Below are positions 12,250 to 24,400 of a stretch of DNA of 64,000 nt, piece by piece. The position numbers and the translations under genes are program-made. Numbering within the stretch: the stretch's first letter is position 1; each line of letters begins with the position of its first letter. A model generated the notes under the pieces. The model was given only the letters and a program-made list of their open reading frames with translations. It searched no databases and had not been told where the DNA came from. Source of the stretch: Patella vulgata (Eukaryota > Mollusca > Gastropoda > Patellidae); contig NC_065885.2 in NCBI RefSeq assembly GCF_932274485.2, positions 39,755,062 through 39,819,061 of the forward strand, read 5' to 3'.

Positions 12250-12600
12250 GCAAAAAAACATCACTGAGAAATTGATCAAGTTTGTATCCAAGACTTATGA
12301 GCCCTTTTCTCTTGTTGACAATTACCATTTTTGAGAATTAGTAGAAACCCTGAATTCATTTTACAATTTGCCCTCAAGTAAAACACTCAAACAAAGAATG
12401 GCAGAAATCTACGATGCCGTGCGTTCCGACGTATGTCAAATCAGGAATGACCCAAGTCAGAAGTTAGCCGCTGTGAGCACAGATGTATGGACATAAGATG
12501 AACAAAATGAGTCTTACATTAGTTTAATCGCTCATTTTGTATCACCAGTTTGGGAGGGTGGTTAAGACTCTGGAAGTGAAATCATGTCCAAGTTCACATA
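12250..12600 (+). pseudogene. hAT transposase remnant, N-terminal/central part
   Basis: The translation includes EKLIKFVSKTYEPFSLVDN, then LPSSKTLKQRMAEIYD, then AAVSTDVWT and SYISLIAHFVSP. This order matches ZBED/hAT transposases: the 'ekiv.fi..d..PFs.ve' segment, the 'lPsr.t' segment and the 'sltTD.WtS...yi.itaHfi' catalytic region holding the first acidic residue. Stop codons interrupt it (after NYHF, after DVWT and after WEGG), so it is not functional. The BED finger was not found. Confidence 0.8.
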
Positions 12601-12684
12601 CCTCGGATAAACAAAAAGGGAATCTAATATATAGATGGCGGATAACTGGAGTATAGATATACCGAATGTGGCCATGATCAGTGA

Positions 12685-12750
12685 CAAAATGAAATGAAAT
12701 GGGGTTTAACGCCCTACTGTTCAGCTCCGAACTGGGCTAATGAAGACGGG
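12685..12750 (-). mobile_element. SINE family 1 tail fragment
   Basis: The bases 'aaatggggtttaacgcccta' followed by 'ctccgaactgggctaatgaa' match the SINE tail. The fragment lies inside the hAT remnant. Confidence 0.75.
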
Positions 12751-13054
12751 GATGATCAGTGACAGTGAGTAGAATATAAAAAGGCTAACGCAGATATGGA
12801 ATGGCAGAATACTCTAAGCTGTTTTGATCATATCCTTCAAAATGCTATTTTAACTGCATTATAAGAAGATACCGTTCATGATGTGTTATTTGAATGTCGA
12901 AGAATCGTTACTCATTTCCATCATTCACCACTGCAAACGTACAACTTCTAAATGGAAGCGGAGAAGTCTTCTCAAACGTATCATAAGCTGAAACAAGAAT
13001 GCCAACCAGATGAGTTAGTACATGTACCTTCAAAATGCTACAGAGGATGATAGA

Positions 13055-13100
13055 AATGAAATGGAAATAAAATGGGGTTTAACGCCCTACTGTGAAATGA
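13055..13100 (-). mobile_element. SINE tail fragment
   Basis: A second short piece 'aaatggggtttaacgcccta' is followed by unrelated sequence. Only the tail is present. Confidence 0.6.
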
Positions 13101-13309
13101 AAAGACCGGTCATCAACGTGTTCATGGAAAGTAAGAAGAAAGAAACCAGGGAGCTAGTTCCAGGGAGCTAGTTTGCCGCGGCAAAAAGTAGACCGAACAA
13201 TCGTGACTCAAATAAAATTACCTCCCCTCGCGCAATTACCAGTACTAAGTTTAAAAGCAAAGAAACAGAAATCAATTCATAATATTTTTATTAATCTTGC
13301 TACGATTTA

Positions 13310-13520
13310 ACGATTAAATGGATAATCGAGACTATGCTGTTTATCGTACTGACTTTAGTAATGATGATCGAGGCTAGGCGGAAATTTCAGTCGCTTAGTT
13401 CTCGGTTCATAGTGGATCAATTTCAATGAAATTATTTAGCAAATTCCCTTTACATTATCTAGTTTTTAACTATTATAGTGAGAACTGCCAACTCGTTATC
13501 TAATCTCCCATAATGTATCT
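13310..13520 (-). mobile_element. TTAA-MITE family A, partial copy 2
   Basis: The copy ends with CATAATGTATCT followed by TTAA at 13521-13524. The interior ('actttagtaatgatgatcga', 'aactattatagtgagaa') is the reverse of copy 1. The other terminus is missing. Confidence 0.75.
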
Positions 13521-13584
13521 TTAATTAAAGCGACGTTTCGTTGAGGGTTCTCTCAACGTTTTCAAGCAAATGATAATGAAAATA

Positions 13585-15612
13585 TGTTGTTGTTGTTTAT
13601 TACAGATTTAACGTCCAATACAATGAATATGATATTATGGGCAGGTTAATTTATTTAATTATTTACACTTGAAAATAAATTAAAAACACAAATTTAAAAA
13701 AAAAAAAAAGAAAAAAAAAAAGGGCCTCGGATACCAAAAGTTCCTTAAAGCACGCTTATAAATTCGCTGTCGTGAGAAGAGAGGGCGGGTCATCTTCTCC
13801 CTTTGTCATAATAAAGTTAAAACAGGAGGTCCAATTGACTGATGTTTGGCGTCTTTAGAGCGGATAGAAAAAAAAACGTGGGGAAAAAGAATCCACCGGC
13901 TTTATGTATAAAAAAGCGAAGTGCTCGCAGTAAAAACCACATAGCTGGACCCGTAGATTATTTACATATTAAAAGTGTTCGTCCAATAATTTCCATATTG
14001 TTAAAAATTAATAAGAGTTCAAGACTTAAAAGTTTAAAAGTTGTAGGCATTCCATTAGTTTTCCTTGCGTACGGCTCTCCACAAATAAAAAGTTACCTGA
14101 AAAGAAAAAGAAGGGCCAGCAGCAACAAAGACAAATTGAACTATTTATAGGAATAAATAAATGTTTAAACACAGGTAAATTAAATTGATTGATGTGCACT
14201 GGCATTGTTAATAATAGTTGTGTAGGTCCCCTATTCCTTTATTTTGTCATTATTTTTCCGTAGTATATTATTATATTAAATCATGCAGCAGGCTGAACCG
14301 CCATACTGTCCTACCACAATAGTTCATTCCTTTGTAACTAGATATTAAGTTCCCTATATTAACGTTAATTTATTCTGATATTATTAAAGCATCCAGGTGG
14401 CTTAGGGGCCAACCTGGTCTACACAACCAGTTTTCTTTCTTTGACTAGTGCTCTTTTAACGCAACTAACCTAACAGTTAAGAGCGTGTCCGCGAGAAAAC
14501 CATGCAGAAGGTGCTAAGGCTTCAATCACAGATTTTGACCAAATTTGGTTTATACGTTGGGGTAGTCCCAAAACACATAAATGTGCAATATTAGATAAAT
14601 CTTCCAATTCCTGTATGAGAAAATTGAAAAAACATTTTTCATATGGTGAAATTGCCAAAATCTGTCTTTTCTCAAATACCAACTTTGGCAAGTCCTTACA
14701 CCTTTACTATACGTAGCAGAAAGACCAAACTCACACAGTTTATCGATGACTCAGTGCTGTTACCACAATATTAACTTCAGACGATTCTGGCGAACGACCA
14801 TGAAAGAAAAAGTTACAGTGTTCTTTTTCTGCACTATAAGGACAATGTGAATATGGTACGCTAGAACAAGTCCACACAAAATTAGTATGTACTGATTTTT
14901 TTTTTCAAATTAGTGCTGGGGTAGAAGTTGACCACCCTCTTTATCAGACAGGGTCAAAATTAGAAGGTTTCTATTCCACCATAGAATGCAGTCTGTGCTT
15001 AAAAAAGGTGATAAATACACATGTGAAAACCGCAAGTTTACCCATAAAATGAATAATTCCTGTACAGTCCTTTAGAGCGACATCAGACTGTAACCACTTC
15101 AGCATGTTACCTCTTGCCCCTAGGGGGTGTCATACCATAAGTTTGATCAAAAAATTCCGACCCCCCATCTTAGCACTTTTTTGCGATTTTTGCATGGTCT
15201 TCTCGCGGATACACTCTTAATTCCCGATTCTTCTATGAATTTTGAGATAGCTTCATAAATTTTATATGACATATTCCGAGGGGGAAGAGTACATTTTGGA
15301 GGATATATTGAAGTTTGGCATTTTCCATTAAACTTCGTACAAGGAGTCTTTTCTTTTCCAATTTATTGCACGCAATGATGACATGATTAACGGTCAAATT
15401 GTGGCCACATTCGCACTTCACTGGGTTAAATTTATGGTCGGCAATTAAATACTCAGTTCTTAATCTTGTGATTAACCCACAAATTTTGCGCGATGAGTGA
15501 TTAATATCCGTCTTTACAACCAGATCGTTGTTTAAATTGGATCTAAAAGTATTTGCTCTGGCCATCTCAATTTTCCATTCTGATTTAATTTTAGTTTTGA
15601 AGATGCTATAAT
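13585..15612 (-). mobile_element. 5'-truncated I/Nimb-like LINE, with an inserted element
   Basis: On the minus strand this is the 3' end of the same LINE family as 21935-28700. It has a CAA/AAC-type tail at 13585-13597, a matching 3' UTR ('gagagggcgggtcatcttct') and a C-terminal ORF2 piece at 15233-15565. That piece includes CGLITRLRTEYLI and KCECGHNLTVNHV, a zinc-ribbon-like cysteine/histidine motif found after the RNase H domain. The copy stops near 15612. A 736-bp transposon interrupts it at 14481-15216. Confidence 0.8.
14481..15216. mobile_element. 736-bp TTAA-target transposon inserted in the LINE
   Basis: The ends are inverted repeats (GAGCGTGTCCGCGAGAAAAC on the left, the complement of GAGTGTATCCGCGAGAAGAC on the right) flanked by TTAA at 14477-14480 and 15217-15220. 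The second LINE copy at about 22915-22935 shows the empty site (aacagttgattcccg), so the boundaries are firm. A 73-codon minus-strand frame inside has no recognisable domain. The TTAA target suggests piggyBac-type mobilisation. Confidence 0.88.
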
Positions 15613-16109
15613 GAAAATAATGTACAGAAGGTTTATATACAAAAAAGTAACAGCTAATTAATCATAATCAATAGGGAAACCATTTAATATATCAATCTGC
15701 GATATAGGAATAAGAGCTTATGAAATCATATACACAAAATATATAACAACTAATTATAGCCAATAAACCATTTGGGGAAACCACTTAATCATAACCTTAG
15801 TAGAGTAACAGATCAGAAGAAAACTTATCAAAACATATAGACGGTAATTATTTTATAGCACACAATTATAAGGGAGACTACATATTGTTTCGTAGATGAT
15901 AAAAACAAAAACAGTAAAATTATAGACATATGGGTATCTCACATAGTTTATAATAAAGTATAATTCAATTTCCTGCAATTATTGCATCATAAGCACGTGG
16001 TAGATAGATGCCTTCATCTAAATTTAATGCTGGTTTGTAGAGTTTTATGTTGATGGCTTCCAAAATCTTCCTTTTCTTTGTGTGGTTTTGGTGGATTGCT
16101 AATTTCATA
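15613..16109. other. Unannotated AT-rich stretch inside the hAT element
   Basis: Two related ~130-bp segments share 'aaccatttaatatat' or 'aaaccacttaatcataacc'-like sequence and may be diverged repeat units. No coding signal was seen. Confidence 0.35.
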
Positions 16110-16110
16110 G

Positions 16111-17192
16111 TTTTTATACGCCCACATAGAAATGTGGACGTATATTGCCGTCGCCCACGTCAGTCCGTCTGTCCATCGTCCACAATTTTAAAATTGATAT
16201 ATGTTGTTTGCAGTAGTGAGATGAAGAATCCTATTTAATTTCAATAATTTCCGTTTATTACGTCTAGAGTTATGGCCCTTGTTTCACTTTGTTGAACCAT
16301 GTGAACGCTCTAATGCCAAAAGTTAACATATGATCTTTGTGAAATTTATATGCAATATTTGAATTAGGGAAACGAACAAGTCTATTGAATTTCAGCAATG
16401 TCCGTTTATTACTTCTAGAGTTATGGCCCTTGTTTCACTTGTTTAACCTTGTGAACGCTCTAACGCCAAAAGTTATCATCCTATCTTTCTGAAATTTATA
16501 TGCATTATTTAAATTAGTGAAACGAAGAAAACCATTGAATTTCAGCAATTTCCGTTTATTAAGTCTAGAGTCATGGCCCTTGTTTCACTTTATTGAACCT
16601 TGTGAACGCTCTAACATCAAAAGTTATCTGCCGATCTGTATGAAATTTGCATGCGTCATTTAAATTAGTAAATAGAAGAAGCTTTTTGAATTTCAGCAAT
16701 TTCCGTTTATTACTTCTAGAGTTATGGCCCTTGTTTCACTTTGTTCAACCTTGTTAATGTTCGATTGATGAAAATTATCATCCAATATGTATGAAATTTA
16801 TATGCATCATTTAAATTTGTGAAACAGAGATCTATTGAATTTCAGCAATTTCCGTCAATAATATCTAGAGTTATGGCGGTTGTGAACCTGTGACAAAAGT
16901 GATCATCTAATCTGTATGAAATTTATATGCATTATTTAAATTAGTAAATTGAAAAAAAACTGTCAAATTTCAACAATTTCTGTAGATTACTTCCAGAGTT
17001 GAGACCCTTGTTTCAGTTTGTAAAACCTTGTGAACCCTCAAACGGCAAAAATTATAATCTGATCTGTATGGAACTGTCTTGTAAAGACCCCCAATTACCT
17101 ACAAAGGGAATAAATATGCTATAACCCTTGTCGACCGATCGGACGATTTAGCTGCTGTGGGCGTTTGTTTCGTTGCCTGGCAACCTATCTTA
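16111..17192 (+). mobile_element. TATACGCCCAC repeat, subfamily 2, about seven internal units
   Basis: The copy opens with TTTTTATACGCCCACAT and closes with 'gcctggcaacctatctt'. Between lie tandem units of about 120-140 bp, each with 'tctagagttatggcccttg', 'tttcactttgttgaacctt' and 'gaaatttatatgcat' variants. Equivalent copies at 60443-61972 and 18928-31737 share both ends but differ in unit number. No protein is conserved. Confidence 0.8.
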
Positions 17193-17267
17193 AAATCCTT
17201 CAAACATGCGGGAATTTGAAGTATTAAGCAAAACCAATATGCTTACAATGAAAAAACCACGAAAATA

Positions 17268-17471
17268 TTGAAATCGATCATTTCACAATTTTCAACTGCT
17301 GCATTTGGAAATTTCAAAGTTCTAAACTGGAGAAATTCGTCACTACCGGATAGGAATACTTATCGGGTTGAAAAAGTACCATGTAACTATAAGAATACCG
17401 TAAATTCTAAGGAGGAGTTCGAGAAATTAATCTGTATAATATCCCGCAATGTCAAAAATCACATCGTTTGA
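17268..17471 (+). other. Open stretch of uncertain origin
   Basis: This is a 67-codon open stretch containing QFSTAAFGNFKVLNWRN and YRVEKVPCNYKNTVNSKEEF. Its composition looks protein-like rather than random, but I recognise no family, and it lies inside the hAT region. It may be transposon cargo or an old exon. Confidence 0.25.
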
Positions 17472-17497
17472 TTTGCCGTTGACAATGAGATCTCGTC

Positions 17498-17845
17498 GTG
17501 CATCGCGCGTTCGGCAGAGAATCCAGCCAATGGGATTCCACATTATATCTGAACAAATGTGTAGCGAAACTCACTGTTCGACGTCATCTATCCATTGTGA
17601 TGAATTTACTTGGATTCGTCATGAAGAAACAGCCGAGTGAACCCACATTCATCACCAACATGAAGAGACTGGTGGAAACTGCTGCAGTGCTAGACCCACG
17701 AATGAAAGAGATGGCTTTCGTTTCGGATGCAGCGCGGAAGAATTCCTATACATTGGTGATGGAAAAACTTGATGACAGTATGAACCTAGCTAACTTCCGC
17801 AGCATAGGGCCATACGAACGTCGAGGTCCGGGGTCTTGTGTATAA
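17498..17845 (+). pseudogene. hAT transposase remnant, C-proximal part
   Basis: The translation contains KRLVETAAVLDPRMKEMAFV, matching the hAT 'lDPRfK.l.fl' motif that precedes the dimerisation region. Upstream HLSIVMNLLGF fits the alpha-helical insertion domain. The dimerisation domain with the last acidic residue is not recognisable. It belongs to the same element as the remnant at 12250 and is separated from it by later insertions. Confidence 0.6.
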
Positions 17846-18083
17846 ATTGGCAGTTTACGTAAAAGATCCACTGGCAATTGCTAAAGTATAATCTTTTGCA
17901 TTGTTCACATGTCAACAGAGATTTCAAGTATTTCATAATTGATTAGAAATTATAATAAATTGAATATAAACCACTTTAAATATATTCATATTAAAAATTG
18001 AAAGTATTCGAATACTATACAAATTTCAAGACCCGTCGAATATTCGAATAGTATTCTTGTTCGAATATCCGAACACTAATTAA

Positions 18084-18260
18084 ACATACATTATGCAAAG
18101 GCTAAATCTGATTATTGCAAGTCTTTTTTTAGGCTTCAGATGTCATAGAAATTATAAATTAGATCTTTATTTACACAACAAGCACAAAATCAACTCTGTA
18201 GACCTACGGATGGCTTGGATTTAAACAGGATTTCGTTGATTGATTAATACAAATTTTTTT
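18084..18260 (+). mobile_element. TTAA-MITE family A, partial copy 3
   Basis: The copy starts with ACATACATTATGC after TTAA at 18080-18083, abutting the right end of the hAT element. It follows the 43041 copy ('gctaaatctg', 'aattagatctttatt') for about 170 bp and then fades out just before the exon at 18288. Confidence 0.7.
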
Positions 18261-18287
18261 AATTAATTTATCTGATGTATTTTTCAG

Positions 18288-18435
18288 GTCGACATCAAAG
18301 TTTTATAAAAGAACATATAGACATAGTTCGACAACAATGTGCAGAGTTTAAAACGTGCGTGAATGAACTGTATTCTAAAGAAAACATTCATCTTATTTTA
18401 CAAGGTGATAATATCGAACTTGATCTCATATGTGG
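18288..18435 (+). CDS. Membrane protein gene, exon A (extracellular)
   Basis: The acceptor is 'gatgtatttttcag' and the donor is 'gtaagt'. Of the three frames only one is open throughout; it starts with two bases of a split codon, encodes 48 residues including RQQCAEFKTCVNELYSK and ends LDLIC plus GG. The remaining base is supplied by exon B, giving Gly. The earlier part of the gene is not visible, probably because it lies left of the window or beyond the repeat block. Three cysteines suggest disulphide bonding. Confidence 0.75.
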
Positions 18436-21400
18436 GTAAGTCAATGTTCATACAGTAGATCAGAATTTAATATAAACCTTGTTAACTATGGCTAGAGTTA
18501 TGACCCTTGTAGTGTTTCTAGATTAATAATCAAATCTGCTTGAAATTTATATGCATGTTTCAAATTAGTGACACTATGAAGTCTAGTCTATCGCATTTCA
18601 GCAATTTTCATTTATTACTTCTAGAGTTATTGTCCGTTATTACTCTGTAGAATTTATAGAATGCTTTAATAGCGAAAGTCAGCATCTGATCTATTGTAAT
18701 TGTCTGTTCTTTCTGCAAGTTAATCAGTAATATCTGGCAATATCCGTTTAAACAATGAGAGTTTACCGTCGTGCTTACGGGCCCGTAATTGAGGAGGGGG
18801 GGGGGGCAGCCCCCCCTTGCAAATAGTGTTGCCTCCCCCCCGGGAAAAAAATGTTGACCATAAAAACAATAGATATACATTGTCCGTCAATTTTACAGCA
18901 CCCCCTGAGAACACTTCCCGCCCCCCTATTTTATACGCCCACAATTTCTTGTGCACGCTCTAACTCCAAAAGTTATTATCCGATTGTTTTAAAATTGATA
19001 TATGTGGTTTAGTGAGATGAAGAATCCTATTTAATTTCAATAATTTATGTTCATTACGTCTAGAGTTAATGCCCTTGTTTTACTTTGGGAACGCTATTAC
19101 GCCAAATGTTATCATCCGATCTTTGTGAAATTAATATGCATTATTTAAATTAGTGAAACGAAGAAGCCTATTGAATTTCAGCAATTTCCGTTTATTAGGT
19201 CTAGAGTTATGACCCATGTTTCAGATTATTGAACCTTGTGAACGCCCTAACGCCAAACGTGATCATCCGGTCTTTTTGAAATTTATATGCATTACAGTGG
19301 ACTCTGTCACATCCGACATCGTACGGGATCGTTACCATATTTCGGATCACACAGCGTGTCGGAATACCGAGCTTTCTCCAAAACCGGAAATACTGTAACT
19401 TCGAAAACCTGAAATATTTTTATATTGTAGCTTCGAATCACCAGAATGCTATTCCCTTTAAAAATGATAAACCTTTCAGTACTTTCAAAATTTTATTACA
19501 TTAAATAATTTTAATTACAATAACAATGCATGCGTACAATATATTCATAAAATTATTTACATGTCGGCAAACTTCTGTTTAAATTCATCTTTACGCTTTA
19601 ATATGTCTGACACTGTAGCTTATGGAAGGGTATCGAAGCCAATATTAAATGCTCTGCGACAATGTGGTTTCCATTGATTATATGTAAACAGTACAATGTA
19701 CAAAGTCCTAATACCGATATTGATAAAGTCAAAATACCTCAAAGGCAAGAGTTAAATGTAAAACGTCAAATGTTAAGTGTTAAATGACAAATGTTTTGTG
19801 GGAAAATGCTTTTTTGACGTGTCTACATTTTACATTTCTCTCATTACATTTTACATTTGCGCTCTGCCACATCCCATTTGTCTTTCACGCTTTCTACATG
19901 GCAACTTTCGCACAGCATCAACTTGCATATGCAAATGTAGGATATCACGTGACTTATTAACATATATGGAAACCCGACACAAGCACATTATAAGGATATT
20001 CACCGCACGACAAAAGATATCAAGCTGGCACACCATAAGATACTATCTAGACGACCGTGCGTAATTTTGAATGTGCCAGAAATAATTGATAGATTCAAGC
20101 CGCCAAAGAAACATACTTTCCAGTAATTTATAACACAATAACTGGAATTTCGTATTAATACCCGTATTTTTATATTTTAAACACCCCCACTCTTTCCGGT
20201 CTCTCTATAAACAAAGTTGAGTAGCCTACTTTGATCCATTAAAAAAACAACAATATATGAGCATTGTGCCCAACAAATAAATAATATATTTAAAGAGAGG
20301 AATGACTATACATCTTTTAGTATGGACATAGAAAATTTTTGATTAAACACTGTATCTTTATTTTAGTTTAGCTTAGTCCCCCCCCCCCCTTCCTTCACTT
20401 CAACTTTAATCTTATTTTGTAAAGTTAAGCAAATATGAATGTGCCAGAAAAAATTATTTGCATATTTGAAAAGAGCAATCAGTGATACTTAACATGGTAT
20501 CTGGAATTTCGTATTTAGACCAGTATTTTTACTTGAATACCCCTTTAATAGTGTGATATTTATTGGATTTAAATTATGAAAATACGATTGTACCAGAAAA
20601 CTATTTACATATTTACAAACAGAAATGAATGTGATTTTCACTAATATGTAACATGATACCTGAAATTTCGTATTTGGACATTGCACAGTCCACCCCCAGT
20701 AATCATCATAAAGTGCCATCCAAAGTGTCAAGGTGAGTAAATTTTTATTGTGTGCTAGGGCTGATTTCCTGTTATAGTGTCGTGAATATCCTTGTTCTGG
20801 CTTATAGTGTGCCAGGTTTCCGTATATGTTAATAAGTCACGTGGTATCCTACATTTGCATATGCAAGTTGATGCTGTGTGAAACATGCTATGTAGAATGC
20901 GTGAAGGACAAATGGGATGTGGCAGAGAGCAAATGTAAAATGTAATGAGAGAAATGTAAAATGTAGACACCTCAAAAACATCTTTTTTCCACAAAACATT
21001 TGTCATTTAACACTTAATATTTGAAGTTTTACATTTAACTCTTGCCTTAGAGATATTTTGACTTTATCATTACCGGTATTATGACTTTGTACATTGTACA
21101 TTTTACATATAATCAATAGAAAAGACATTGTCGCAGAGCATTTAATATTGGCAGCGATACCCTTCCATAGCAGCTCGGCCAATTGAATACTTAACTGCTA
21201 ATTCCTTCTGCGCAGGTCGTGGAACTTTCTCGAAATCTGCTATAAGTTGCCGCTTTACATCTAATGTCAAATCTGTTCTGACACTCTTTGCAGGACGTTC
21301 AGACATTTTGAATACAATAATGTATAATGATTGTTGTTGTTGTTGTTGTTGTTTATTACAAATTTAACGTCCAATACATAATGTATGATATTATGGACAG

Positions 21401-24400
21401 GTTGATTTAATTAAGTGTGCCAGGTTTCCGTATATGTTAATAAGTCACGTGGTATCCTACATTTGCATATGCAAGTTGATGCTGTGTGAAACATGCTATG
21501 TAGAATGCGTGAAGGACAAATGGGATGTGGCAGAGAGCAAATGTAAAATGTAATGAGAGAAATGTAAAATGTAGACACCTCAAAAAAATCATTTTCCCAC
21601 AAAACATTTGTCATTTAACACTTAATATTTGACGTTTTACATTTAACTCTTGCCTTAGAGATATTTTGACTTTATCATTACCGGTATTATGACTTTGTAC
21701 ATTGTACATTTTACATATAATCAATAGAAAAGACATTGTCGCAGAGCATTTAATATTGGCAGCGATACCCTTCCATAGTATTTCGGCCAATTGAATACTT
21801 AACGGCTAATTCCTTCTGCGCAGGTCGTGGAACTTTCTCGAAATCTGCTATAAGTTGCCGCTTTACATCTAATGTCAAATCTGTTCGGACACTCTTTGCA
21901 GGACGTTCAGACATTTTGAATACAATAATGTATAATGATTCTTGTTGTTGTTGTTGTTTATTACAAATTTAACGTCCAATACATAATGTATGATATTATG
22001 GACAGGTTGATTTAATTAAGTTATTTACATCTGAATGAGTAAAATATAGAAGTTAGGTAAAAGCACTAAATAATAAAAAGTTCTTGTATATCTAAACGTC
22101 ACTTTAAAACAGATTTTAAATAATTAAAAGTTCGTGTATATCTAAAAATCACTTTAAAACACGGTTTTAAAAATGGTTTTAAAATCGTTGTCGCGGGAAG
22201 AGAGGGCGGGTCATCTTCTCACTTTGTCATAATGAAAGTTAAAATGGGAGATCCAGCTGTTGATGCCATGGCAGCGGGTCGAAAAAACCCTGTGGGAAAA
22301 AGAAATCGGCTATTTAATGTGGAAAAGCGAAGTTCTCACAGTAAAAACCACATAGCTGGATCCGTGGAGTATTTACAAATGAATATGGCCGTGTGGTTCT
22401 TTCCATATTATAAAAGTTAGTTAAAACAAATCCTTTAGCACAGATCTCATATAATAAAAGTTAGTTAAAAAGTCCTTTTATACACATCACAACTTCGGTT
22501 TTTAAAATCATTTATTTTCTGCAGACCATTAAAATATTTCTCTGTGTCTAACTCTTCCCAGATAAAAGTTACCTGAAAAGGAAAAGAAGAGACAGCAGCA
22601 ACACAAAACAGAACAATTTAAACATTTATAAGAACAGTACATTACACTAAATACAAATTATATAGATATATATGCACTGCCATTGTTAATAAAGGGTTGT
22701 GTAGATCCTTATTCCTTTTGTCATTATTATTAGATTATATTATTATATTAAATCATGCAGTAGACTGAACCGCCATACTGTCCTACAACAATAGTTCCTT
22801 CCTTTGTAACTATATATGTAGTTCCCTATCTTAATGTGAACATATTCTGATATTATTATAGCACCTGTTCTACACAACCAGTTATCTTTCCATGACTAGT
22901 GCTGTTTTCCGCAACTTACTTAACAGTTGATTCCCGATTCTTCTATGAATTTTGAGATCGCTTCATAAATTTTATATGACATATTCCGAGTGGGGAAGAG
23001 GACATTTTGGAGGGTATATTGAAGTTTGGCATCTTCCATTAAACTTATTACAGGTAGTCTTTTATCTTCCAATTTATTGCATGTAATGAAGACATGATTA
23101 ACGGTCAAAATTTGACCGCATTCGCACTTCACTGGCTTATATTTATGGTCGGTAATTAAATCTTTAGTTCTAAGTCTTGTGATTAACCCACAAATTTAGC
23201 GCGATGGGTGATTGATCTCCGTTTTTACAACAAGGTCTTTATTTAATTTGAATCTAAAAGTATTTGCTTTGGCCAACTCGGTTTTCCATTCTGATTTAAT
23301 TTTACTTTTAACAATGCTAATAAAATCCTGAACGCTGTATTTTAAGTCTTCGGTTTCGCACAGGCTGGGCCCTTTGCGAGTCAGAGTGTCTGCAGTCTCG
23401 TTTCATACTATACCGACATGAGATGGTATCCATGCAAATTCCACGGTTCTATTTTTGCTTTGAAGGGAGTTAACATTTGCATGAATGTTGTGAACAATTT
23501 ATGGTCTTGGTGTTGTTTTGTCGTGTTTTATTGACTCTATACTACTAAAGGAGTCTGACACGATGACTGCTTTTTGAACGATGCATGACACAAGCCACTC
23601 AAGAGCTGTCGATATTGCCTTTAATTCTGCTGTATAGATGGAACATCCATCTGGTAACCTTTTTGATATATTAACATTGAATTCGGGAATGCTGACACCT
23701 AACGCAGTTTTGTTTGTATTAGGGTCGTGAGAGCCGTCCGTGTATATTTTCACATGCGATGGTCAATTTTCGTTCAAGAGTTCCCTCGAGAGCATTTGAG
23801 CTTGTTGCGGATTTTCTTTTTTCCTAACAACATTATTTAGGCTTGTATTATAGTTTGAATTCAGTAATGTCCAGGGAGCTTGATAAGAAAACACCCTGTC
23901 AGTGATTGGATAGTGGTCTAATCCTAGATCTTTTAATAAATCATTTGCTCTGTGACCGAACGTTTGAGTCTCCGATTTCACATTTCTTTTAAATTTCTTC
24001 CTTGATGATTTTGTGCACTTGAATGTTGGACAGCTGTCCCCTAGATACTGTAACTTGGCCCAGTATCTTAATGTCAGTTCGTTGCGCCTCAATTCGAAAG
24101 ACATTTCACCTACCTATGTGGTATGAAAGTCATTTTACGATCAAAGGTCACCCCTAAAAGCTTTGCCTGATCTTTAAATTCAATTCGAGTATTATTCAAT
24201 TCTAGTTTCATAGATGCCACTTCCCTATGATTCTTACAGAAGAGCATACCTACTGTTTTACTTTCAGATATCCGAAATCCCCAGTCATTAGACCATTTTG
24301 ACAATTTGTCTAAAGCTTCCTGCATTCTCGTTCTAACCGTACCGTAGTTATTCGCTGCATGCCAGATTGAACTGTCGTCTGCATAAACCGCTACGTCAAT

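Larger units (their letters stand above)
11821..18079 (+). mobile_element. Broken hAT transposon with nested insertions
   Basis: The left end reads TAGCGTTCGG followed by repeated 'cgaatattcgaat'. The right end is the inverted counterpart ending CCGAACACTA. Two coding remnants on the + strand lie between them: an N-proximal one (about 12250-12600) and a C-terminal one (about 17640-17790). The inside is filled by SINE tails, part of a TTAA-MITE, a truncated LINE and a TATACGCCCAC copy. An 8-bp target duplication could not be confirmed; another MITE abuts the right end. Confidence 0.75.
20807..22020. repeat. 608-bp tandem direct duplication
   Basis: Unit 1 is 20807-21414 and unit 2 is 21415-22020. 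They agree except for a few substitutions and small differences. Each unit contains the Tigger transposase fragment plus about 80 bp of the LINE 3' tail, so the duplication happened after the LINE inserted. Confidence 0.92.

Noticed and set aside
13842-14150. Lys/Arg-rich 102-codon plus-strand frame
   Set aside because: It lies antisense in the LINE 3' UTR. The matching region of the other LINE copy (22232-22420) does not keep the frame.
20755-21614. Two similar minus-strand frames with a Cys/Ile-rich translation
   Set aside because: They are the two halves of the 608-bp duplication read through repeat sequence, and the inverted arm at 19777-20064 reads similarly. There is no domain and no start context.
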